From the NCBI GenBank assembly GCA_022315425.1, contig JAIUPT010000015.1:62001-126000 (forward strand): a stretch of 64,000 bases of DNA. Direction: 5' to 3'. The notes beneath the pieces are model-generated. The model was not told where the DNA came from. It ran no database searches and saw only the letters and a program-made list of their open reading frames with translations. This document shows, piece by piece, positions 12,500-21,957 of this stretch. Every line of letters starts with the position of its first letter. The first letter of the stretch is position 1. This DNA comes from Pseudevernia furfuracea. Lineage: Eukaryota; Ascomycota; Lecanoromycetes; Lecanorales; Parmeliaceae. A program made the position numbers and the translations under genes.

Positions 12500-13588
12500 T
12501 TAAAGTTGAATCGAATTTATCGAATTTTAGAGTATTGTATTAATTGAGATATTATATTAGTAGATAAAAACGAGTATACTTATTAACAAATTCTAAGTTA
12601 AAAATTTTTACTCTTAAGAGATCTCGAAACTAATCTTCTCGAGAGATACTCGATCTCGAAATTAATTCTCGAGATTTAAGAATACGTTTTACGAATTTAA
12701 TTCGTAAGTCTATACTTATTAGTTTATTAATAACTTAATTCTCTTATCTTTCTTATTCTCTTTCTTCTTATATTAGAGACTATTAAAGTTATTTCTGCTT
12801 ATTAAATAAGCTACTTATTTATCTTTATAATTCTATATTAGCTCTATAATAAGTTAAAAAGAAACTACTTTTAAATAATAACTTTTAATCTATTATTTAA
12901 CTTTATAAGCTGCTTATTGCGTATTTCATTACACGTTCTAGAGTAGCTTAAATCTATATATAACGCGCTATCTCTTATCAAGTCTAATTCTATAGACGTT
13001 ATAATTAAAAAGAAGTTTAAACGCGCTCTAATAGACGTCTATATTAGTTATCTACTTATCAAGAAGATAATTAAGATCTTAAATAATAGCGATTTTGACT
13101 AATATAACTCGAAGAAGAATTTTATTATAAAAACTTTAATTTTAACACGATATTATTACTACGAGACTATTTAAGAAAAAGAAGAAGTAGTTATTATCTA
13201 TAAGCAGAAATAAATAAAATGCTATTAAAGAACTAGTAGTTTATTGTATATTACACTAGAAGAAGTAAAAAAATCTTTAATAGTCTCTACTCTTAAATCT
13301 TATTAATCTTTTATTTCTGATCTTTCTACTCTTAAATCTAATATTTACTCTCTTATATAATTATTTTATCTTTTCTTAACTAAATTCACGATTATATATC
13401 TTATTTCTTAGTTTTTCTTTTACTTATTTCGTTTATACGTAACGCGTATAACGTAACTACTACGATCGAAGATAATTAATAATTATATATAAAATATAGA
13501 ATTTAATTCTATAATAGTATCTTTTAATCTAGAAATAATAAAAATATATATATTCTTATTAATAAGTATTATAAGCGTACTTTGTCTA

Positions 13589-14351
13589 TGTTAGGATTAA
13601 TATCTAAAAATAGGATGTCTGGGGCTGTCAAGCGCAGACACTCTCGGGGTTAGCTTTTTTAGCTGAGTTGCTAACAATAGTGTCTGCGCTTTGATTTTCG
13701 GGTCGATCTAGTCGATCACCCCGGGACGCAATTGAGGGAGCCTAGTCTAAATGACTAGCCGAGGGTGAAACGCTTAGTCTATGAGGGCCGGGGTTCGAAA
13801 CCTCAGAAGGTCAGAAATGAACTTTTTCAGAGGGAAAAAATTAAAATTTCAAAGGGCTTCGAAGTCAAAAACGATTTGAAGAATTTCATTACCGAGGCAA
13901 AAATGAATAATTTCGGATAGGACGCCCTATTCAAATAAATATTTCGGGCAAAATATTCTGTACAAAAGATCCGCCACGGGCAAGAAGCCTCGAAAGCATC
14001 GAAGAATTCGGGCAGAAGTCCCCAAAATGGGGCCAGCTGTAATGCGCTATGGCGGGATCATAGGCCTGGAATAAGCGAAGAAATCTCATTCTCGCAAAGA
14101 AGTCTCTAAAGAATCTGAGCAAGTGAGAGTTTCAGAAGAGTGAACCTTGAAACTTCGAGCAAGAAGCCCTTAGAAATCGACGATATCGAGATAAAGATTC
14201 CTCGACGCATCGCGATTTTTGTCTTTGAGACTCGAGGACGAGTCTCATAAAGAGGGAGATAATTGTTAGGATTAATATCTAAAAATAGGGTGTCTGGGGC
14301 TGTCAAGCGCAGACACTCTCGGGGCCAGCTTTTTTAGCTGAGTTGCTAACA
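13589..14351 (+). mobile_element. Family-B miniature LTR element (TRIM), copy 1, 763 bp
   Basis: Direct repeats of 88 bp (13589-13676 and 14264-14351) start TGTTAG and end CTAACA. The target duplication GTCTA is exact (13584-13588 and 14352-14356). A purine tract GAGGGAGATAA precedes the 3' LTR. Two bases after the 5' LTR, 13679-13691 reads AGTGTCTGCGCTT. This is the exact reverse complement of AAGCGCAGACACT at 13630-13642 in the LTR and is a candidate self-priming site. Internally there is a tRNA-like segment with TAGCCGAGGG (13756-13765) and GGTTCGAAACC (13792-13802). No coding capacity was seen; the small frames inside are not credible genes. Confidence 0.85.
13756..13802 (+). promoter_or_regulatory. 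tRNA-like A box and B box inside the family-B element
   Basis: TAGCCGAGGG matches the A-box context of Leu/Ser tRNAs (TGGCCGAGTGG). GGTTCGAAACC matches the B-box consensus. The spacing of about 26 bp between boxes is typical of tRNA-type Pol III promoters. GGGGT and ACCTC can pair as a T stem. No acceptor stem was found, so this is tRNA-derived at best and not a tRNA gene. Confidence 0.55.
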
Positions 14352-14792
14352 GTCTACTTGTTATTGTTAGTTAAGTCACTACGTCGTATCGAGACTAGTA
14401 TACGTACGTTATAATTTATATCTGTATACTACTTCTATATCTACTCTCTAGCTTTTAAATTCTCGTTAATAGTATCTTTATCGATTAATATTTAGACTAA
14501 TCGCATCTACAAATTTAAAAAGTTTTTATAAAATTTGAAATTGCTAATCGCGCGTTCATTGCGAAAATTAAAAATTCGTACGATTTTTGTTAGATTCGTA
14601 ACTTCAAATTTTTTTATTAGAATTTAGTTCTATAAATAACTTTCAGCTCTATAAATCTTGATTTTTAATAATCGACGTCGACGATAAAAAGATGTTACGA
14701 CGACGAGTATTCATATCACATTAAAATAATTTCAGATTCATATAATTCAGACAATTTTCTCGCGAGAATATTATCGATAGCTCGAGACTTAT

Positions 14793-14885
14793 GTTACGTA
14801 TATCTTATTACGTATATCTTATTACGTATATTCTATTACGTATATCTTATTGCATATATCTTATTACGTATGTCTTACATATGTC
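14793..14885. repeat. 14-bp minisatellite (ATTACGTATATCTT)
   Basis: Six to seven degenerate units of ATTACGTATATCTT occur in tandem. The surrounding stretch 14357-15082 is intermediate in composition and I see no gene in it. Confidence 0.8.
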
Positions 14886-15082
14886 TTATATTTGCTGAAA
14901 AATTTTCAACTTGTTGATCGTGCGAATCGTAAATGTTAATTGCGAATTCGACGAAAAGGATTGAACATAGGTAAAGTCTGCTAAATAGGCTGAATCGTGT
15001 TGATCGTGCGGAAATGAACTTTTCAGATTTGGCGATGCGAGATAGTAACAAGTTGAACTCTCGAAACTATAAAAGGTTTTAA

Positions 15083-15960
15083 TTACTTCAACGAGAATCG
15101 ATTAAGAATCCTTGTACGAGTTTCCACCGTAAGATCTTCCACAGCCTCTCCTTCCATTATCCCATGTACATACGCCTCACCGATCACGTGTTGATAACGA
15201 TCCCCATCACGCTCACGCAGCAGGATTGACATGTCGCAGCCCAGAAGAATAGAGACCAGATCACCTTTCTCCACACCCGCCGCACAAAGGCCCATGTAGC
15301 CCTGAGTCGTAATAAACAGCACTCGATCTTGAAGTTTCCTCAACATGATAAGCAAAGGCCTGAGATATGCAGCTCGGCGCCTAGAGAACGATAGGCCGGA
15401 CATGAAGTCATGGGGTATTTGAGAGAAGTGTTTAGTTCTCAATCTTGGAGCCTGGAGTTCGACGCTCGTGAGGACCTGACTAAGGCGGCGGCGAGGGCGA
15501 GTTTGACTTGTAGAGTCGGCTTCTGATCCATCGTCCGAGGCATACAAGAGTATCTCAAACATGTTTACATACTCCTCTGGCGCCGGTGTGGATGCTGCTA
15601 TTCTTTGTTCGTTCTTGGAGGTTTCGATCGCGGTGGGGGCGGTGGCATTGGCCACAAGTGTCCGCCAAAAACAGTCGGAGTTCCTCGGATCTGGGTCCAG
15701 TCCCAATGTTTTCCACCACATCATATTCTCATTGTCTGTCTGGGGTTGTCCTGGCTGTATCTTCCCCATTGCATCATAGACTACTGACATGAGCCCCCGT
15801 ATAGTGTCCCTTGTTCTAGAGAGTCCCCAATCACCCAAGTAGATAGCTTCACTTTGAAAGCGAACTTTGTCGACTGGGACTCCTGTAACACCAAGTATGC
15901 TGGGGTCCTCAATGGGACACACTTGTTGAAGCCTATTACCAGCAGCATTGTCGGACTGTG
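15083..15960 (-). pseudogene. C-terminal part of a HET-type (heterokaryon incompatibility) protein
   Basis: The open frame gives about 279 residues from the first GTG, and a few more upstream until a TAG at about 15962. It matches the variable C-terminal half of fungal HET-domain proteins: DPSILGVTGVPVDKVRF, then a serine/arginine-rich linker, then LFITTQGYMGLCAAGVEKGDLVSILLGCDMSILLRE...VIGEAYVHGIMEGEAV. That last pattern is the typical end of such proteins. The N-terminal HET domain itself is absent from the preceding sequence in any frame I could read. A CCTAG acceptor-like site at the upstream limit could mean a lost intron and exon. Expected role of an intact relative is non-self recognition and cell death. 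I call it a truncated gene. Confidence 0.65.
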
Positions 15961-16049
15961 TCTAGGCCATTCCATACATGTTCTAGCGTTCTTCCATACA
16001 TGTCGACTGCATGTCGACTGCATGTCGTAGTTTGCTTCTACACCGATGT

Positions 16050-16516
16050 TTGTAGCATTTCTTTGTTATCCATGAGGTCTTATACCTCATGGATCCCACC
16101 ATAGATCTACATGCTTTCTATCCTTCATCCACTGTAGCCTATGACAAGCATTGTAGTAGCCAGGTTGCCAGAGGGACGCTGACCGGCTAGAACCAAGCGA
16201 CCAGTCCGAAGCCCAGGATGGTAAGAGCCGTTCCGAATTGGTATTGAGACTGTAAGGGCCATGAGGTCTCTAGGCATGAGGCGGCCTGTCAGAAGTCCAG
16301 GAATCCAACATACATCTAGGCCAGATCCGGGAGACTATCCCTCTGGTGCAGCTGTGCGGCTATAGCAGTCGCATAGTAAGTTTGCTTGGCATGGGGGTGC
16401 ACTCTCCCCTGCTAAATATGTTGCCTCTGAGGACTCCCACCGAGTTCCTCAGGATTCAGTCTATCTAGTAACCAATCCATCTGTTACTCACTCACGCATG
16501 CCTAGACCCCGTTACA
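16050..16516 (-). mobile_element. Probable solo LTR, about 466 bp, flanked by GATGT
   Basis: On minus it begins TGTAACGGGGTCTAGG and ends GAAATGCTACA. GATGT flanks both sides (16045-16049 and 16517-16521) with one extra T at the left edge. Composition is normal and no frame is present. It lies 90 bp upstream of the HET fragment. TG...CA ends and the flanking repeat argue for an LTR, but no second copy is in the window. Confidence 0.5.
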
Positions 16517-16521
16517 GATGT

Positions 16522-18305
16522 CACATAAACGCGCGAGTATTCTTTTATTCTCGCTCTCCTCCTTTTTAATCTCCTTATGTCATTATCTATAACCTCTCGA
16601 CTGTATTCAAATCGTATATCGTCTATTTATCAATTCGTGCATCAGCGCTTTGATATCAATGTTTCTGACAATCGACGTTTCAGACTTCAACGTTATCATA
16701 TTCTCCGTCTTTGATCGTCGATCGACGTCGACATTCGTTAACGAGCCCATATCACGTCGTTCGTTCCCTCGAATCACTTCCCTCGTCGCGAAATCGATAA
16801 TCTGCAGACTAAACGTCGGCGATTTGTGAGACGCGACGTAAATGATTCTTATGCGATCGTCGTCGATATTAGATTCGAATTAAAAGAGATCTCAGGGGAT
16901 CAGAAAACGCTGATGTTCTCGCGTCTGCACGATAACGAGATCGAAACCAATGTTGATAACGAATGCTTTCAAGACAGTGTTATCGATTCGCTCGACGTCG
17001 ACAGAGACGACATTAGAAAAGAATAAGAAAGACGCGCAAAGACGTATACTTGTCTTCGTTCTCGAGGGTCAGAATAGGCTCTTTGCAACGATGAACGTCG
17101 CGTTCCCGGCGATAGATTTGCTGTTGATTAACTTTACGACTTCGAAATCATGGCGTGACTTCTTTTGATCATGATCGACGAATTGCTTGCGATCACTATA
17201 CGCTTATCGTTTCACGTCGAGATCATCGCTCGTTAGTCTTAAGATGTACTTCTTTCTCGACTTTAAAATCGATATCAACTCTTCATTAACATCGATATGA
17301 TAATGATATACGATAAAAGCATCTCTTCAGTGCTTCGTTCTGTGAATCGAGAATAATAGAGAGAGACACTCTATCTCTTTCGCAGCGACTTTGTTTAGTC
17401 GACTTAGATCTACTTCAACTCACTGCTTTACGTCTTTGAGATTTTGTTCGTGAAGGGTAAGTAAGTTATGCGTTAACGCGTATAAGACGTCTAGTATGGA
17501 GCTCGCAATCTCGAGAAGTAACGATCGAGGGTTAATATCGATTGATAATCGACGACAGAGATCGAAGACTATGCTGAATAACAGCTGGTCGGAGGCGTTA
17601 AAGACTTGATAGCGGCTGTGGATTTGCGTGTGAATTCGCAAGTCGTTCGTTATGTTGTAGTGTGTAGGTGGAGATAGAGTATAGATTCTGCGACTTCCTG
17701 ACTTTCTGAATGAGATAAATGAATAAATGAAATGAAATGAATGCTAATGAGTGGGAATTATTGAAAATATGGACTGTGTAGTAACTCTGAGTGTGAATCA
17801 GCTAAAGTAGAATACTATAGTGTGGGGAAATGTATAAGATGAAATGTCACCCCGAACAGTCAGCCACCCACAGCCACGCTGACTAATCAATAACGAGGTA
17901 CCTTAATTCTAGCGTACAGCGGCCGCTCCTCTGAATACATATTCTTATCATTAGCGCTGACTCATAAACATCCTCGCCGCTCTTGTATATACTCAACAGA
18001 ATTTACTGCTTGTGCCTTGTGAGCCGGTAGCTATTTTGAAGACTGGAGGCGGGAAGCCCCAAAAGCCACTAATAAGAGTCCGAAGTGCATATCGTACAAC
18101 AAACACATGACCCGCCCCGGACTTGCATATCGATCACCTTTTTCTTTTTTTTTCTTTTTTTTTTTTTCAATCAAAACGAGGCTGAAACCCACTGCGCATT
18201 GCGCAATCTATCCTCGGCACATCTAAAGAGGCACGGCCCTCGGACGGGCCGCCCATACGTGTACAGGACATCAGAGAAGGATTCTCATAATAGCTTGAAA
18301 CAGGC
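16522..18305. other. No gene supported; lightly RIPed stretch with minus-strand frame pieces
   Basis: From about 16520 to 17660 the sequence is unusually rich in TCGA and ACG and poor in CA/TG, so probably moderate RIP. On minus, a frame of about 73 codons (17641-17420) continues past stops with plausible protein-like pieces down to about 17000, which suggests an unidentified degraded element. 17700-17745 holds AATGAATAAATGAA-type repeats, and 18140-18172 is a T-rich tract. Confidence 0.35.
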
Positions 18306-18900
18306 AGCGGCAACACCATCTACGGAGATTGGCACCGAAAGTCCTGCACCCGAGAAGAAAAAAGGAATTCAATAACCTAGAGGAGAGGGCTGAGTGTCTT
18401 GAGCATTCTTTGACAGATGCAGAACTTTTAATGTCGGTCTCCGTACTGCTTTTGAAATGATTTCGTTCGATTTTAACGAACGGGTATGAATAATAGCTTG
18501 ACGTTCATCGTCGCTCTAAATCATATTTATAGTCTTAGAGGTTTTTAGCTGAAGATGCTGACCTTACGACTTCAGTAAGAGGCACGATATTAAGCAACGA
18601 GTCGACAATACGATATGCGGCAACATTATTAATATCAAAAGTTCTGCATTTGTTAAGAAAAGGATTTACTAGAGAGCGGAGTGTCTTAGCGTTCTTGACG
18701 GGTGCAGGACTTTTGATAGTAGTCTTCGTATTACTTCTAAAATAATTTCGTTGATTTCGACGAAGGGGTATGGGCAGTAGCTTGACGTCTATCGCCGCTC
18801 TAGATCATGTCTATAGCCTCAGAGGTTTTCAGCGAAGAATACTGATCTTACGACTTCAGCACGAGACACGATATCGGGCAACGGGCCGAGAATATGACAT
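18306..18900. repeat. Diverged tandem duplication of about 300 bp
   Basis: 18306-18604 and 18616-18900 align along their length. Shared blocks include GCGGCAACA, AAAGTCCTGCA/AAAGTTCTGCA, GAGTGTCTT, ATTTCGTTCGATTT/ATTTCGTTGATTT, ATAGCTTGACGTTCATCG/GTAGCTTGACGTCTATCG and CTTACGACTTCAG. The differences look mostly like transitions. No coding frame was recognised. Confidence 0.7.
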
Positions 18901-19152
18901 GCGTTCACAGCCTCCGCGACTTCGCTTTAGGGGTTGACTGTGTTGCTATTCGTATTTCGTCTGCAGGTCCGTAGTTAAGGTAATGAAGAACAAGCGATGA
19001 AATTGTGCCTTCTCCGTGTTCTTGAGAGAACCGGCAAGACAGGAACATTATAAATAAGAAGTCAATGACCACCTTCATATCGACAGAAGCTCTCCTCACA
19101 ACTTACAATTCTATCTCATAACCCAAGTAGCATTCATACACCTTCTCCAACG

Positions 19153-20270
19153 ATGTCTTTATCGAAAGTCCTCTCCCTTGCGCTTGTCGTAGCCCTGGCT
19201 CGCGCCAGCCCAGTCCTCAACAACCAACCCCGAGTTCTCCGCCGCGACCCACCCGCACCTTCTGCCTACCCGCTCGGCGATACGTGCGACAATGAATGAC
19301 AGTACCTCAATTTCAACCCCGACGACGACACCGACAAGACCCATCTTCAGACACTTCACAATGTCATCTGTGGTGGCGAAATGCGCGCCATCTCCAGCTA
19401 TGGCCAGATCTCGGCTCAGAACGTCCTTGCGCTCTACAAGCGCTATTTCCCGAAGAGCGATAACGAAGACGACTTTCAGACCCATGTCACGGATGTCTTG
19501 GGCCTGATCGCAGGTACGAGCAGTACTGACGGAGCGATTGAGATCGTCGTTGAGACCTTTATCGTGAACAACCTTGGTGAGTTTCACATCCGCTTTCCAG
19601 CTTCCTCTCCCTTTTTTTTCCTTTTTTCCTTTTTTTCATTTTTCGCAACCTCCGCTAATCCGTTCCGCACAGACTTCGCCCCGAACGACCCGGACGAGGC
19701 CGACTGCACCGCCGCGGGCACCCTCGCCTACACGCTGACCGACCAACTCGACAGCCGCGAAAAGATGCACTTCTGCGCCCCCTCGTAAGCCCTCAGCCCC
19801 GTCAGCGCCATCGCCTGCGCCTCCCTGGACCTCTTCCCCAGCACGAAAATGGACGCGTCTTCTCCCGCGTCGCGCTGCACGAAACGACGCACTACGGCTC
19901 CGTCGTCGGCCCCGCCACGTCCCTGGCGCAGCAAGATCCAAGACGTCCGGAACGCGGACGGCCAGCCGGCGTGGCGTACGATCCCCCGCGCGCACACGGC
20001 CTCGTCGACCCGGCCCAGGACGACAAACTCGCCGCCTCGCGGAGAGCAACGTCAATAGCTACGCGTGGATGGCGCTGAACGCTTGCTTAGATCAGCAGGA
20101 ACTGCGCGCCGGATTCGAGCGAACGAGGACTGGGCGGCGTTTTTCACACAGGACCCGCCGTCGTATGAGCACGAGGGTCGAGCTTGGCTTGACGACGTTG
20201 TCGATCGGGGCTTCAATTGGGAAATAGTTGATAGTGATGTCGAGTCGGTGACTGGGTATATTTAGCAGAG
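19153..20270 (+). pseudogene. Secreted HExxH metalloprotease (M35-like) gene, broken
   Basis: The start MSLSKVLSLALVVALARA is a good signal peptide, followed by a propeptide-like basic pair (LRR). An intron 19577-19672 (GTGAGT...CAG, branch GCTAATC) joins exons in phase 1, giving NNL-DFAPNDPDEADC. Later LDSREKMHFC and, in a shifted frame near 19858-19920, FSRVALHETTHYGSVVGPAT show the zinc motif HETTH. Then come RAHGL and, in a third frame, NSYAWMALNA. This order fits fungal secreted M35-like (aspzincin-type) peptidases. Damage: TGA at 19297-19299 where Trp is expected, TAA at 19786-19788, a frameshift near 19857, and another near 20040. The 3' half is notably GC-rich, so frameshifts rather than RIP destroyed it. 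The end coordinate is approximate. Confidence 0.7.
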
Positions 20271-21949
20271 ATAACGTTTATAGACTTTGTAATTTAAGAT
20301 TTTATTCGAATACGATTAGTGACTCTTATTTATATCTTATCTCAAGGTCTTGTCGATTAATATAATGATATAACTAGTATCGATAAAAGTCCCGTAAATA
20401 TTCTATCTATCAGTTAGATAGAGACGACCTTAAATTACATTTACTTGCTTATCGTTATCGACGTGAAGGCTGCCGAGAGCGGTCTTCTCACATCCATTGA
20501 CACTGTTCCTCCCGAAGCGTCCAGTCTCATCGCGAATCTGTGCTCATTCGTAGTACTATTTCCAAAACCATTGACAGCACTATTTACAAGCCTACTGACA
20601 AGGAAAGTCGAGTTCTTATTGATTCTTTTTCGCGGCAATAATGATGTGACTTGTGGCAATGATAAGGCACGACAGGATATCAATGCATAGCGGAAGAGAT
20701 TAAAGTAGGTCGTGTAACGCATCATATTGAAGGGCAGAAGCTGCTCTGACAGCTCTGTGACATGAGGTAAGGAGAAGTCTGACAAGAAAGGAGGCGAGAC
20801 AGATGTAGAGACGAAATGCAATGTATGCATATTAAGCTTATCGACCCAAGGAGCTTCTTAAAAACATAGCATTGTTAGAAAAGGCCTCAAAAAAATCTCG
20901 GGGAGGTTGGAATTTGAGTTTCGTAACCACGTACGAGACTGCGACTTCTGAACACGTACATCGTTATCAGAGCTAGGACAAAGGCTTACAGATGAAGCCT
21001 GTGAGATCTATCCCACATGTTTGAATCATTCTACCACGTTCTGCCCATGGTCACTTCAGTTCTACACCAGATTTTCTTAGATACCCAGGACGCCTCGGTT
21101 GCTCTCGACCAGACATGCGAATATCGTGGCTTTGAACATATCCATCACAGCCCAACAGTGAAGCGGATCACAGCAAGGGTCTCGGTGAACAGAGATTGAT
21201 TTCTTGAGTTGATCTAGACATTATTTGTAGCGCAGAAGCGTTTGCATAGGGTTTATTAGTCGATTATTCGTAAAGAAAGCAACAGTTTGACATGCCGCCA
21301 GAACACTGTGAGTACCACCACTGTTGTCATATTGTGCCAACAAGTGAGATAGCGCGACAAGGCTACCTATGTGGACCAGGCAAAAGAGACGCTCTGTTGA
21401 ACTAGTAGAAGTGTAGGACTAGAGCGATGCCAAGAGCGTATGAAATGCGAGGACTTTGCAACAAGCCGGAATGATACGATATGTTATCGCACCCCCTGCA
21501 CACTCTCTTCGCTTGTCTTCGCTTGCTTGGTTTTCGTACCCTCGGGAATACTATTCATTAGCTTCGAAGTAGAACTTGCTAATAGACTTTAGTACGCGTT
21601 GTAATTAAGACAGTAGAGGTATTTCGCTTAATTGATCAATGAAAGACTGTATATAAAGGGTGACACTCAAAGATAAATGCGATGACTATATTATTCTTTT
21701 ATGCAACCATCGCATTTCCATTTAGTCTTTGTTAGTTTCACTTAGACGAGTTTGTACTTTATCGTTTCAAGTACAAGTATTAATATATCACGTACTAGAC
21801 GCGTACTATTCTCGGAAACCAGACTTTAGGATATGAGAAGTGTGCAGGGGATGCGAAATCCCTCTAATAATAATGTTACTATCCGAGACTCAGAGGTATG
21901 TTGTTGTAAGTTTTGCCGGCGCAAGACTACAACAGTACTCGTAAGATTA
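20271..21949. other. No convincing gene
   Basis: A minus-strand frame of 129 codons (20830-20441) overlaps a plus-strand frame and matches no family I know, so I do not call it. 21487-21504 (TCGCACCCCCTGCACACT) and 21839-21856 are imperfect inverted repeats about 370 bp apart, possibly the ends of a MITE. Confidence 0.35.
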
Positions 21950-21957
21950 CCCGTAAT

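Larger units (their letters stand above)
8040..13588. repeat. RIP-degraded AT-rich block
   Basis: Same signature as 3590-6900. It contains a partial copy of the Helitron-like family near 8850-8990, a 12-bp tandem repeat at 9545-9650, a pogo/Fot1 relic at 9717-11700, a solo LTR at 12304-12499 and another Helitron-like end near 12590-12720. Nothing else could be assigned in 12720-13588. Confidence 0.75.

Noticed and set aside
13756..13810. A tRNA gene
   Set aside because: A and B boxes and a T-arm fit, but no acceptor or anticodon stem could be paired. No other tRNA or rRNA gene was seen in the window.
13931..14306. Short minus frames inside the family-B element
   Set aside because: They are not conserved in the second copy (frames differ and break), so not coding.
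19636..20055. Arg-rich minus frame in GC-rich DNA
   Set aside because: It is the shadow of the metalloprotease pseudogene, whose motifs read on plus.
20441..20830. 129-codon minus frame
   Set aside because: It overlaps a plus frame of similar quality and has no recognisable family, splice context or domain.
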